From Flavobacterium notoginsengisoli (GTDB taxonomy: Bacteria > Bacteroidota > Bacteroidia > Flavobacteriales > Flavobacteriaceae): a stretch of DNA of 64,000 nt. The notes under the pieces were generated by a model. The model did no database searches, was not told the origin of the DNA, and was given only the letters and a program-made list of their open reading frames with translations. Position 1 is the first letter of the stretch, and each line of letters opens with the position of its first letter. Made by a program: the position numbers and the translations under genes. The DNA lies in NCBI RefSeq assembly GCF_014207905.1, contig NZ_JACHLB010000001.1, forward strand, positions 620,001 to 684,000, read 5' to 3'. Shown here piece after piece: positions 27,807 through 36,297 of the stretch.

Positions 27807-28238
27807 TTATTTTTTGGACGGAACAAAATTCAATTCGTTTTTTAGAGCATTTAATTTTTTGGCAGCCTCGTAAACATCTTTTTCTGCATTCTTATTTTTA
27901 GCGGCTGGTTCAGGCGAAAGACGTGCGTTTAAGATTAAAATTTTGAAAGTAATATCACTTCCGGGTTTACTTTGGTAGGCGTCTGCATATTCCGGTTTGT
28001 CAATTTTATTGATGGTTCTTGAAACCTCATTTCCTAAAACCGAATTTATGGATGTGCCATAATTTTTATTTGTTTTCAGATCATTCAAATATAAAGAGTC
28101 TTTTCCTATATATCTTAGCGTGTAATTGCTCTTTGCGTCTTGATAATTAAAAACGAAAGTTGGAGTTTTAATTTTTTCTACTTTTTTGACACAGCTCAAT
28201 GATGAGATTGCCAAAAATAAAATGATTAGATTTTTCAT
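27807..28238 (-). CDS. Small lipoprotein, unknown function
   Basis: 143 aa. Signal with lipobox SLSC (Cys16). The mature part is charged, with no recognised domain. It lies 25 bp before the 205-aa gene and 25 bp after the membrane protein gene on the same strand; whether it takes part in pigment synthesis or is an inserted passenger cannot be told. Confidence 0.65.
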   Translation of the reverse strand: MKNLIILFLAISSLSCVKKVEKIKTPTFVFNYQDAKSNYTLRYIGKDSLYLNDLKTNKNYGTSINSVLGNEVSRTINKIDKPEYADAYQSKPGSDITFKILILNARLSPEPAAKNKNAEKDVYEAAKKLNALKNELNFVPSKK

Positions 28239-28262
28239 TTAGTATTTTATATGTTTAAAGCT

Positions 28263-28796
28263 TTATTGACATAATTTTTTAATATCGAATTTTAAAAATA
28301 TTTGTGAAAATAAAACAGGTGAATTTAATCGGTTTGATTTTAACATTGTAAAATAAATATTTTGATCCTTTAAAAGGAAAATTCTACTTGTTTCATAATT
28401 TGTATTGAATTGATATGGCATCTCTTTATTGTAAATTATGATGTTTTTTGAACTTCTGTTTTTTTCTAGCCCTAACTTTTTGCAATATTCATCGATAATT
28501 AATTTGTGTTTTTCGGCATCGTATTTACCTTCAATTTTAACTAGCCGTTTTTCAATTGCTTTTCTGTAAATTGCATAAGCACAAAAAAAGCTTGCTATAA
28601 AAAGGAAATTATATTCAGATCCAGTTTTTAAGTTGTTTCTATACGGATCGAAATAAATTAAAAAAGGAAGAGTAAATCCCCAACAAAAGAAAATATAAAC
28701 AAATATTGCATCAAGTTTATCATACCAACTTTCGGTATAAACTAATTTACCTAATTCAATGCTTTTTTCAATGTTTAAATTTTTTAAAGCTCTCAT
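28263..28796 (-). CDS. Hypothetical membrane protein
   Basis: 177 aa with two hydrophobic helices (about 31-50 and 64-82) and a cytoplasmic-looking charged C-terminal part. No recognised domain. Its start overlaps the end of the upstream ketosynthase by 4 bp (ATGA), so it is translated with the cluster. Its very AT-rich codons and Lys/Asn/Ile/Phe bias are stronger than in neighbouring biosynthetic genes. Possible passenger gene. Confidence 0.6.
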   Translation of the reverse strand: MRALKNLNIEKSIELGKLVYTESWYDKLDAIFVYIFFCWGFTLPFLIYFDPYRNNLKTGSEYNFLFIASFFCAYAIYRKAIEKRLVKIEGKYDAEKHKLIIDEYCKKLGLEKNRSSKNIIIYNKEMPYQFNTNYETSRIFLLKDQNIYFTMLKSNRLNSPVLFSQIFLKFDIKKLCQ

Positions 28797-29932
28797 TCTA
28801 TCTTTTCAAAAACGACAGCAGTATTACAACCTCCAAATCCAGAAGCTGTTTTCAAAAAATATTCAATATTCTTTTGTTCATTTTTCTCAATCACATTAAT
28901 AGTTTCACTAACTCCAATTTCATCAAAACCTTTTGATTCAAAAAGCATATTTTGATTGGCAGATTCAATTGCAATTACAGTTTCCAATAATCCTGAAGCG
29001 CCTAATGTATGACCGTAAAATCCTTTCAAACTATTTATAGGAACATTTTGTAAACCCAAACGATTTAAAGCAATCGCTTCCATTTCGTCGTTGTAAGGAG
29101 TTGCAGTTCCGTGCGCTGAAATATAATCTAATTTGTTGGCTTCAATTTGAGCTTCTTTCAAAGCATTCTGAATACTTCTAAACAAACCTTCACCAGTTCT
29201 TGATGGCCCAGAAATATGATTCGCATCGTTTATAGAGCTGTCGCCAATTACTTTTATTTTAGCGTTTTTGGCTTCCGCCGAAACTAAAACAGCTGCTGTT
29301 GCTTCGCCTAAACTTACGCCGGTTCTGTTTTTAGAATATGGTTTACAAGGCAGTTCACTCATCGCCTGAAAAGCATTAAAACCTGATAAAACAAATTCAG
29401 AAACTTCGTCGCCAGCCACAACAAAAATATTATCGTAGAGTTCAGACTGAATCATTCTTTTAGCAATTGAAACCGCTAAAATTCCAGAAACACAAGCATT
29501 TGAAACGACAATTGGCTGTGTTTGAAACTTGAAGAAATCGGCAATATTTTGAGCTAAAACATCTAAATGCGCGTTGTTAAAACTTTCTTCAGAATCATTT
29601 TCCAAAGCCGTTACATTTCCTTTTGTTGTAGAAAGTATAAAAGCGGTTTTTGAATTCAATTCAACACCAGAATTTTTGATAATTGGCTCTAAAGCCATAA
29701 TCATCATTTTCTCTAAACGAGAATATTGGGTTTCAGCACTTATTTTTGCAAAAGCACTATTTATTTTTTCATCAGAAATAATCGAAGCATAAAATGAATT
29801 CGGCATTAAAGAAATATCATTATGAAGCTGAATGCCAGAATCGCCACGAAGAATCGCTTCAACATTTGATTCGACATCAAAACCTAAAGGAGTGATACAA
29901 TTTGTTTCTGTAATGTATATTTCTCTTAACAT
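28793..29932 (-). CDS. 3-oxoacyl-ACP synthase (third ketosynthase, ApeR-like)
   Basis: 379 aa, active ketosynthase: Cys147 in VVSNACVSGIL, His in ISAHGTATPYND and in FYGHTLGASG. It may load or extend the starter unit, as the extra KS (ApeR) in APE clusters is thought to do. A 31-bp perfect inverted repeat separates it from the thioesterase gene upstream. Its stop overlaps the membrane-protein gene by 4 bp. Confidence 0.9.
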   Translation of the reverse strand: MLREIYITETNCITPLGFDVESNVEAILRGDSGIQLHNDISLMPNSFYASIISDEKINSAFAKISAETQYSRLEKMMIMALEPIIKNSGVELNSKTAFILSTTKGNVTALENDSEESFNNAHLDVLAQNIADFFKFQTQPIVVSNACVSGILAVSIAKRMIQSELYDNIFVVAGDEVSEFVLSGFNAFQAMSELPCKPYSKNRTGVSLGEATAAVLVSAEAKNAKIKVIGDSSINDANHISGPSRTGEGLFRSIQNALKEAQIEANKLDYISAHGTATPYNDEMEAIALNRLGLQNVPINSLKGFYGHTLGASGLLETVIAIESANQNMLFESKGFDEIGVSETINVIEKNEQKNIEYFLKTASGFGGCNTAVVFEKIE

Positions 29933-29948
29933 TTTATGATTCTCGATT

Positions 29949-30038
29949 TCTCCTGCAAGGTTTCCAAAACCTTGTAGGTTTAAATTTTTAAGTTCTATTT
30001 ATTAAATACCTACAAGGTTTTGGAAACCTTGCAGGAGA
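29949..30038. repeat. 31-bp perfect inverted repeat with self-complementary arms
   Basis: Arms 29949-29979 and 30008-30038 are exact complements around a 28-base loop. Each arm contains its own hairpin, CAAGGTTT-CCA-AAACCTTG. It fills the gap between the thioesterase stop (30044) and the ketosynthase start (29932). Confidence 0.92.
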
Positions 30039-30043
30039 GAAGC

Positions 30044-30493
30044 TTACTTTAGTAAACCCACTTTTCGTTTCCATTCCTCATAAAAAGGAGGATTCGTCAG
30101 CATTAAATTTCCTTCTTTGTCTAAAAAAACCTGAGTTGTTTCGCCTGTGCACGCTACTTCTCCTTTGTCATCAATAATTTTAAAACGATAAATCATTTTT
30201 GCTGCCGGTGTGTCTACAACAGTTGTTTCTATTGTTACCACATCACCATAACGCAAAGACAATTTATGTTCGCAAGTCGATTTTACAATTGGTGTCGTAT
30301 ATCCAGTTGCGGCAATATCCAAATAGGTAAGTCCGTGCTGGCGTCCGAATGCCTCGCGTCCATCTTCAAAATAGGTAATATAATTGCCATGCCAAACAAT
30401 TCCAAGCGGATCTGTTTCGTTAAAACGAATTCTGATTTCGTGTGAAACGGTTAAGTCTGTCGCTTCGTTAAACTGCTCTTTTCTTTTTATCAT
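30044..30493 (-). CDS. Acyl-CoA/ACP thioesterase, 4HBT hotdog (ApeK-like)
   Basis: 149 aa single hotdog of the YbgC/4-hydroxybenzoyl-CoA thioesterase group. The catalytic segment is FNETDPLGIVWHGNYITYFEDGRE, with Asp28 as the usual nucleophile/base and the WHGNY motif. It would release or proofread aryl-polyene thioesters; E. coli APE clusters have a thioesterase (ApeK). Overlaps the ABC permease gene by 26 bp. Confidence 0.88.
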   Translation of the reverse strand: MIKRKEQFNEATDLTVSHEIRIRFNETDPLGIVWHGNYITYFEDGREAFGRQHGLTYLDIAATGYTTPIVKSTCEHKLSLRYGDVVTIETTVVDTPAAKMIYRFKIIDDKGEVACTGETTQVFLDKEGNLMLTNPPFYEEWKRKVGLLK

Positions 30494-31751
30494 AAAATAA
30501 TGCGATGGAAGTTGTAATAATGAAAAACAAAAATAATAAACTTATTTCTGGAATGATTTCTAGGAAAGAAACGCTACGCAAAAGAACATCGTAAAAAGCT
30601 TCTAATCCCCAGTTCATTGGAGAAGATTTAGCAATAAATTGCATGATTTTCGGCATTGCAAAAACAGGAACCCAAACACCTCCAACGGCCGCTAAAATAA
30701 TAACGCTTGTTGCACCAAAAGGAGCAGATTGTTCTTGTGTGCTTGCAACGGTTCCTAATAAAATTCCGAATCCGATAGCCGCAAAACCAGAAAATAAAGC
30801 AACAACACTTGTCATCAATAAATGTCCTTCGATGTTTAAAGAAGGTAATCCTATTGATGGAAATAAGAAAACCGCAACGGCAACCATCATATAAAACTGA
30901 ATCATACAAATGATAGAGTAGGTAATGGTTTTTCCAATAATGACAACCAAATTAGAAACTGGATTCGTTCTCAAACGAACAAAAGTTCCTTGCGATTTTT
31001 CTTTTACAATATTGATCGATAACGGAATCACGATAAAAAATATCGCAAAAAGTGTCCATGCTGGAACGTTATGTTGCGTAGAGTTCGGACGAACTTCTTT
31101 GTTGTTGATTCGCGGAATTATTTCTTTGAAACTTATGAAACTTTTTTGCTCAAAATCGATAGTTTCTTCTCCTAATTGTTTTTGAAAAGTGCTGTAAATT
31201 GATTTGGTTTCAATCTGCGAAATCATTTTGTCAATCGAACTCATAACAGCATTTTTAAAACTCATTTGAACCGCTGGATCAAAATATAGTTTTACTTCTT
31301 TTTCTTTTATAATACGTTGAGGTTCTGTTGTTGCAGTGCTATCTGTCAAACCCAAATTGCTCACAATTTTCTCTACATTCTGATCTACTTTTGCCTGTAA
31401 ATCAGAACTTAGATTTTCTGGAATCACGATTGCCAATTGAAACTTTCCTTTGTAGACATTTTCTTTGGCAATTTCTTCTGTTACGGGTTTATTGTCAATT
31501 TGTGTTACAACAGTAAACAAATTGCTTTTTTCTAAATTTTCAAAAACCGTTTTTGCAACAGAACCTTTATCGTTATCCACAATTAGAATCTGAATTTTAG
31601 AATCGGTTACGGCTTTAAAAGTACTGTCCTGAATTAAAGTTACCGTAATCACCAAAACCAAAGGCATGACAAATAAAATAATCAATCCGCCTAAATCTCT
31701 CTTTAGTAAAAGGAATTCTTTTACTACCGACATCCAAATTTTATATATCAT
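30468..31751 (-). CDS. ABC-2 type transporter permease
   Basis: 427 aa with one N-terminal helix (about 22-42), a long extracytoplasmic region and five C-terminal helices (about 230-420), the architecture of YhhJ/DrrB-like ABC-2 permeases. It overlaps the ATPase gene by 11 bp, so the two form one transporter. Export or membrane insertion of the pigment or its precursor is inferred from position. Confidence 0.88.
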   Translation of the reverse strand: MIYKIWMSVVKEFLLLKRDLGGLIILFVMPLVLVITVTLIQDSTFKAVTDSKIQILIVDNDKGSVAKTVFENLEKSNLFTVVTQIDNKPVTEEIAKENVYKGKFQLAIVIPENLSSDLQAKVDQNVEKIVSNLGLTDSTATTEPQRIIKEKEVKLYFDPAVQMSFKNAVMSSIDKMISQIETKSIYSTFQKQLGEETIDFEQKSFISFKEIIPRINNKEVRPNSTQHNVPAWTLFAIFFIVIPLSINIVKEKSQGTFVRLRTNPVSNLVVIIGKTITYSIICMIQFYMMVAVAVFLFPSIGLPSLNIEGHLLMTSVVALFSGFAAIGFGILLGTVASTQEQSAPFGATSVIILAAVGGVWVPVFAMPKIMQFIAKSSPMNWGLEAFYDVLLRSVSFLEIIPEISLLFLFFIITTSIALFYDKKKRAV

Positions 31752-32493
31752 CTCTCAACGCTTTACCGGTTAATGAAATAAAAACATCTTCGAGATTTCT
31801 AGCATCTTTTGTAGCTTCAATTAATGCCGACGGAGTTGCTTGCGCATAAATCTGTCCTTGATCTAAGATGGCGATTTGAGAACAAAAATCTTCGGCTTCA
31901 GCCAAATGATGTGAAGTATAAATAATGGTCGTTCCGTTTTGGTTTAAAACTTTTAAATAATCGATAATCGCTGCTTTCGAATGCACGTCGACACCGACAG
32001 TCGGTTCATCCAAAAACAAAACTTTTGGTTGGTGCAGAATTCCCGCAATTAGATTAACGCGTCGTTTCATTCCGCCCGAAAAAGTCTGAACTTGTTTATC
32101 TGCAAATTTCAACAAACCTAAAAGATCCAGAGCTTCGATTACTTTATCTTTTAAAACAGAGCCTTTTAAACCGTACATGCTTCCAAAATAATGCAGATTT
32201 TCTCTAGCAGTTAAAGTTGGATATAAAGCATATTCTTGAGGAACAACACCAATGATTTTTTTAATTTTTGAAGCATGATGCTGATAATCTAAACCATCAA
32301 TTGTGAAATGTCCGTCAGTTGGTTTTACCAATCCGCAGAGCATGGAAATTAAAGTGGTTTTTCCAGCACCGTTTGGCCCTAATAAACCAAAAATCTGACC
32401 TTCGTTTATGTTTAGCGAAACGTTGTTCAAAGAATACATTTCTGCATTTTTGTACTTTTTCGAAAGGGATTCTATTTGAATGATAGACTGCAA
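31741..32493 (-). CDS. ABC transporter ATP-binding protein
   Basis: 250 aa complete nucleotide-binding domain: Walker A GPNGAGKTT (39-47), Q-loop VVPQEYALYPTL, signature FSGGMKRRV, Walker B VLFLDEP, and the switch His in TSHHLAEAE. The start is a TTG at 32493, 9 bp after the BtrH-like stop; no ATG precedes the first beta strand. It forms an exporter with the overlapping ABC-2 permease. DrrA/CcmA-like class, often exporting polyketides or lipids. Confidence 0.9.
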   Translation of the reverse strand: MQSIIQIESLSKKYKNAEMYSLNNVSLNINEGQIFGLLGPNGAGKTTLISMLCGLVKPTDGHFTIDGLDYQHHASKIKKIIGVVPQEYALYPTLTARENLHYFGSMYGLKGSVLKDKVIEALDLLGLLKFADKQVQTFSGGMKRRVNLIAGILHQPKVLFLDEPTVGVDVHSKAAIIDYLKVLNQNGTTIIYTSHHLAEAEDFCSQIAILDQGQIYAQATPSALIEATKDARNLEDVFISLTGKALRDDI

Positions 32494-32502
32494 AATATAT
32501 TC

Positions 32503-33501
32503 TTAGCTAATCGCTTTTTTTAATTTTTTGAAAAAGATTTCTTCTCTATTGGCAATGTCCAAAAGTTCATCGGCAATAGTATTGTAGGCATCTTCTTTGG
32601 CACTTCTGTTTTTGTAAATTCGCGAAGCTTCAACAGCAAAATCTCGCCATGAATCGCCAATTTTTGTCATTTCTTTAGAAAGCTCTTTCAGTTCTTCATT
32701 ACCTAAAATAACAGAAGCTTCCTGTAAAAATGCCGCATAAATAAAACGGAAACCACCGCCTCCAGTTCCAATTTCTTCCTGCATACGAACCATTTGCGCC
32801 AAATAATGATTGGCTTTTTTAGTTCCGTGTTTTATCGGCCATTTTCTAATCTGTTTCGAAACAAATTTGATTCCGCGAACACCAACAATTGGCATTGGCG
32901 CCAACATATCTCTGCACGTATTTCTGATTCCTTTAATGATAGCAGATTTTAAATCAATGTCTTTTGGAATCTGAATTGGATAATACATTTGACCGCGCGG
33001 TGCAAAAGCTCCTTTGGCAAAACGAACTTTATCCAGTTCTTCGTGCGTTAAAGTTGTAACGGTTTCCATTACAGGATCGCTCACTAAATAATCTTTATCG
33101 GTTTTACCGTAAACGACTAAATTGTGTGCGTTAAAATGAAAACGATATTCGTCTGGAAAGTAACTTAAGTTGTAAACTCCAACTTGTAAACCCGTCGGAA
33201 TATTATTTTTTAGATTTTCATCTAATGCTTTAGTTGCATTTGAAACCGATGAAAACTTTTGTCTTTTTATTTTTAAATTTAAACGTGTAGCAACTTTATT
33301 GAAAATCTGTCCAGGCAAAGTTCTGTAACTAATTGCCGGAGCATAATTTACTTTTATAAATGGCAGGTATACAAAAAATAACCCTGAGCCAATACCAAAA
33401 ACCATCGGTTCGCTAATGTTTAGTCCGCTATTTTTTAGCAGATTTGACGCTACTCCATTCTCGCAATGAGCAGACTGATGATGTGTGAAAGTTAATTCCA
33501 T
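32503..33501 (-). CDS. BtrH-type acyltransferase (BtrH N-terminal plus DUF4872)
   Basis: 332 aa. The N-terminal half has the papain/C39-like BtrH fold with a likely triad: Cys13 (SAHCENGVASNLL), His126 (NAHNLVVYG) and Asp142 (LVSDPV). The C-terminal half is helical and matches DUF4872. BtrH itself moves an acyl group from an acyl carrier protein to ribostamycin in butirosin synthesis, so this enzyme may take the aryl-polyene acyl chain from ACP and esterify the dialkylresorcinol. That role is inference, supported by the adjacency of the Dar, dehydratase and ABC exporter genes. Confidence 0.8.
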   Translation of the reverse strand: MELTFTHHQSAHCENGVASNLLKNSGLNISEPMVFGIGSGLFFVYLPFIKVNYAPAISYRTLPGQIFNKVATRLNLKIKRQKFSSVSNATKALDENLKNNIPTGLQVGVYNLSYFPDEYRFHFNAHNLVVYGKTDKDYLVSDPVMETVTTLTHEELDKVRFAKGAFAPRGQMYYPIQIPKDIDLKSAIIKGIRNTCRDMLAPMPIVGVRGIKFVSKQIRKWPIKHGTKKANHYLAQMVRMQEEIGTGGGGFRFIYAAFLQEASVILGNEELKELSKEMTKIGDSWRDFAVEASRIYKNRSAKEDAYNTIADELLDIANREEIFFKKLKKAIS

Positions 33502-33906
33502 TTATTTGGTAATGCTGTTTTTTAATTCTTCAATTGATACTTCAAAAGTATCAGCGTATTTTTTTAAAATCTTATCGTTTAGTTTTGCAAAAACACTTGG
33601 TTTAAAATGTCTTTTTACACGCCATTTCCAGAATCCGACGTAACTTGACAAAATTGTAAGATCCATTTTATTTACTTCCATAAAATAGACAATCGGACTT
33701 ACTTCGCCATTTAAAACTTGTTGTTTGGCATCGGCAATTCTTTCGTTTATTTCATCAATAGAATTAGAAAGTGCTATTGTTTTTGGTTCCCAACCTGTAC
33801 TTAAGGTTGTGGTATAATTGCCATTTTCATCGGTTGCGTACAAAAGTTCTTTTACGTTGTTTTTCGTTAAATTACTTTTATCCTGAGGCACATTTTCTTT
33901 TTCCAT
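33502..33906 (-). CDS. Hypothetical cytoplasmic protein of the flexirubin cluster
   Basis: 134 aa, no signal peptide. It has a helical C-terminal half with SPIVYFMEVNKMDLTILSSYVGFWKWRVKRHFKP and a short helix-turn-helix-like end (LKKYADTFEVSIEELKN). No family I can name. It directly abuts the BtrH-like gene (no gap), which suggests that the two proteins work together. Confidence 0.7.
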   Translation of the reverse strand: MEKENVPQDKSNLTKNNVKELLYATDENGNYTTTLSTGWEPKTIALSNSIDEINERIADAKQQVLNGEVSPIVYFMEVNKMDLTILSSYVGFWKWRVKRHFKPSVFAKLNDKILKKYADTFEVSIEELKNSITK

Positions 33907-33924
33907 AATGCATAATTATTAAAA

Positions 33925-34230
33925 CTACACGAATAATTGTAGTAAAACCAAAACAGGTGCTATTTCTATTATAATTAAAAAGGCGAGATTTATGAAGGCT
34001 AAATTCTTGTGTTTTTTCATAAAGAAATAAATCATTTCTAAAAGTAGAAATAAAGAATAAGCTTGAATTAAAAAGAAGGCTAAACCGAAAAAGCCAATTT
34101 TTGGATTTAAATGTCTATTATATGGATTCGGATCGTATGTATAAGAACTATATGCAAAAATCCCTATAAATAGCAATGCAAATATTCCTATTCGAATTAG
34201 TAAATGATATAGAGGCTTTTTTATATACAT
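33925..34230 (-). CDS. Small membrane protein
   Basis: 101 aa with three hydrophobic helices (about 10-28, 46-68, 76-98). No recognised domain. Lies between a dehydratase gene (11-bp gap) and the 134-aa gene (18-bp gap) on the pigment strand. Could be a membrane anchor or accessory protein of the biosynthetic complex. Confidence 0.65.
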   Translation of the reverse strand: MYIKKPLYHLLIRIGIFALLFIGIFAYSSYTYDPNPYNRHLNPKIGFFGLAFFLIQAYSLFLLLEMIYFFMKKHKNLAFINLAFLIIIEIAPVLVLLQLFV

Positions 34231-34241
34231 TTTGAAATTTA

Positions 34242-34712
34242 TTACTCAACAATTGAAACTGTTTTTTGAATGAACAAATTAATTTCGCATTCCAAGAGTA
34301 TTTGGTCTTCAACAGAACTGTTACAGCTCATTGTGCATAAAGTGTAATCGTCGCCTACAAATTTTGAAACTAAAGTTGCTTTTGTAATTATAGTTTCGCC
34401 GACTTTTGGCAACGAATGAATTTTTACATTTTTTAAAGCACTTATAAATCCAATTACATTTACGTTTTCATTTTCTGTTCCATCTTCGTCAAAAAAATAC
34501 TTTTTTCCAACTATAGAAGAACAAGTTTGTGCCGTATTTTCTATTAAACCTGCTTCGATAAAAACATTATTTTGAACAAAAATATTGTCTTCTTTTATCA
34601 AAAATATGGTTTCTACAAAGTTAGCATCAATATCCAAAATCAAATCCACCATAAGCATTGGCGCTCGGTGCGGTAAATAATTTTGTATGTCAACTCCCTT
34701 GTTCAAAATCAT
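34242..34712 (-). CDS. Hotdog-fold dehydratase-like protein (ApeP/FabA-like), copy 1
   Basis: 156 aa single hotdog with the FabZ/FabA-type N-terminal segment YLPHRAPMLMVDLIL and the central EAGLIENTAQ segment corresponding to the active-site helix. Similar to the next gene; the two are probably ancient duplicates and may form a heterodimer or have different chain-length preferences. Expected to dehydrate 3-hydroxyacyl-ACP in polyene or resorcinol side-chain formation. Confidence 0.8.
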   Translation of the reverse strand: MILNKGVDIQNYLPHRAPMLMVDLILDIDANFVETIFLIKEDNIFVQNNVFIEAGLIENTAQTCSSIVGKKYFFDEDGTENENVNVIGFISALKNVKIHSLPKVGETIITKATLVSKFVGDDYTLCTMSCNSSVEDQILLECEINLFIQKTVSIVE

Positions 34713-34715
34713 ATC

Positions 34716-35147
34716 TTATTTGGCTAAAACGGTTTTCATTTGTCCGTTTGCAATTTCTTCGTTATTTAATTTTGTCACGATATTCACCAGAGTAATTCCA
34801 GCAAATTCTTGTAAAATGGTTACTTCAGATTGAATCGTGTCGTTTAATCGTGGCAATTTTTTAATTTCAATTTCTTTAATTGACCCGATATAGCCAGTTG
34901 GCGCAATTTCGTTTCTTAAAAAAAACTGATAACCTGTATGTAAAGCGACAGATTGTGCCATATGTTCGATTAAACCTGCTTCTAGAAAAATGCCATTTTT
35001 TACGAAAATATTTTCCTGCTGAATTTTTAAACCTGAAACCAAAGAAGTTTCCGTGTAAGAATGCATAGCATCAACCATTACAAAAGGAAACTTTTGAGGC
35101 AATAAATTTTCGACCGTTTCTTTTTCTAAAAGCGCCATTGTTTCCAT
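34716..35147 (-). CDS. Hotdog-fold dehydratase-like protein (ApeP/FabA-like), copy 2
   Basis: About 143 aa from the ATG at 35147, which overlaps the DarB stop by one base (TAATG). A TTG-extended frame to 35153 is less likely. Motifs: LLPQKFPFVMVDAM and FLEAGLIEHMAQSVALHTGY, matching the FabZ/ApeP active-site helix, although the PHR His of its neighbour is Gln-Lys here (LPQKFP). That loss may mean it works only as a heterodimer. Confidence 0.8.
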   Translation of the reverse strand: METMALLEKETVENLLPQKFPFVMVDAMHSYTETSLVSGLKIQQENIFVKNGIFLEAGLIEHMAQSVALHTGYQFFLRNEIAPTGYIGSIKEIEIKKLPRLNDTIQSEVTILQEFAGITLVNIVTKLNNEEIANGQMKTVLAK

Positions 35148-36280
35148 TAGCAAACAGTTAAATACGCATACGCGAAAGAAAATCTTCCACTTTCTGGAAC
35201 AGATAAAAGAATGTGATCTCCTTTTTTCAAGTTTCCTGAATTCATTAATTCTTCTAAAGCCAAATAAATTGAGGCAGAACCTACATTTCCAACTCTAGAA
35301 AGATTCATGAACCATTTATCATCGCTCATTCCGATTCCTTTTTCTGTTAATCCTTTCTTTAATCCTTCCACAAAGAAATTAGAAGAAACGTGAGGAATGA
35401 AATAAGTAATATCTCCAGATTTTATGTTGTTTTTATCCATTGCGTCTTTCATGCTTTCCGCACCTTTCGAAAGGATAAATTCATCTAATAATTTTACATC
35501 TTGTTTAATAGAGAAAACAGATTCGTTTAACCATTGTTCTGGTGCATAATCGCTCCAACCTTTGATTTCGCCGTTTTCTAATTTATCACCTCCAGCATAC
35601 ATGCAAGTTTCTAATTCGTAAGCATACGAAAAAGCTTCCATCCATTCGATTTTTAGTGAAATTGGTCCGCGTGGTTTATTTTCTAATAAAAAAGCTCCAG
35701 CGCCGTCTGAAAGCATCCAACGAAGAAAATCTTTTTTGAAAGCGATAATAGGTTGTTCTTCAAGACTTTTTAAGTTTTCTGCTTCGTGATTGTATTTTTG
35801 AGCATTCAGCCAAGTTGAAACTTTTTCAGATCCTGTGCAGATTGCATTTTTTGAGTTTCCAGATTTTATAGAAAGATAACCGAATTTTAAAGAGTTCATT
35901 CCCGCACAGCAAACCCCTGTTGAAGAATTTAATTCGACAGATTTATTTTTTAGCAAACCATGAACCATCGCAGCGTGCGAAGGAAGAAAAATATCCGGAG
36001 TTGAAGTTCCGCATGAAAGTACCTCTAAATCTTGAGGCGTAAAATTTTCGTCGAATAACGGTAAAATAGCATTTTTAGTTAATTCGGCATTGCTGTGAGT
36101 ACTTTTTCCATCTTTATCAACAGCATAATATCGGCTTGTAATTTTATTATTGCGCAAAATAATACGTCTTGCTTTTGAAGCAGTATCGTTGATAAGACCT
36201 AAATAGGCTTCCATTTCGTCATTTGAAACAGCTTCGTTTGGCAAATATTTTGCAGCTTTTGTAATATATACTTCAAACAT
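35147..36280 (-). CDS. darB: Dialkylresorcinol-forming ketosynthase DarB (KAS III type)
   Basis: 377 aa thiolase-fold enzyme of the FabH group. The nucleophile is Cys125 in STGVCCAGMNS; the remaining catalytic positions are His in YFIPHVSSNFF and Asn in SRVGNVGSAS. In the dialkylresorcinol pathway DarB joins a beta-ketoacyl thioester with a second acyl unit to give a cyclohexanedione precursor of the resorcinol ring. It follows darA by 17 bp and is translationally coupled to the dehydratase after it. Confidence 0.9.
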   Translation of the reverse strand: MFEVYITKAAKYLPNEAVSNDEMEAYLGLINDTASKARRIILRNNKITSRYYAVDKDGKSTHSNAELTKNAILPLFDENFTPQDLEVLSCGTSTPDIFLPSHAAMVHGLLKNKSVELNSSTGVCCAGMNSLKFGYLSIKSGNSKNAICTGSEKVSTWLNAQKYNHEAENLKSLEEQPIIAFKKDFLRWMLSDGAGAFLLENKPRGPISLKIEWMEAFSYAYELETCMYAGGDKLENGEIKGWSDYAPEQWLNESVFSIKQDVKLLDEFILSKGAESMKDAMDKNNIKSGDITYFIPHVSSNFFVEGLKKGLTEKGIGMSDDKWFMNLSRVGNVGSASIYLALEELMNSGNLKKGDHILLSVPESGRFSFAYAYLTVC

Positions 36281-36297
36281 AATTTAAATTTCGTCTT

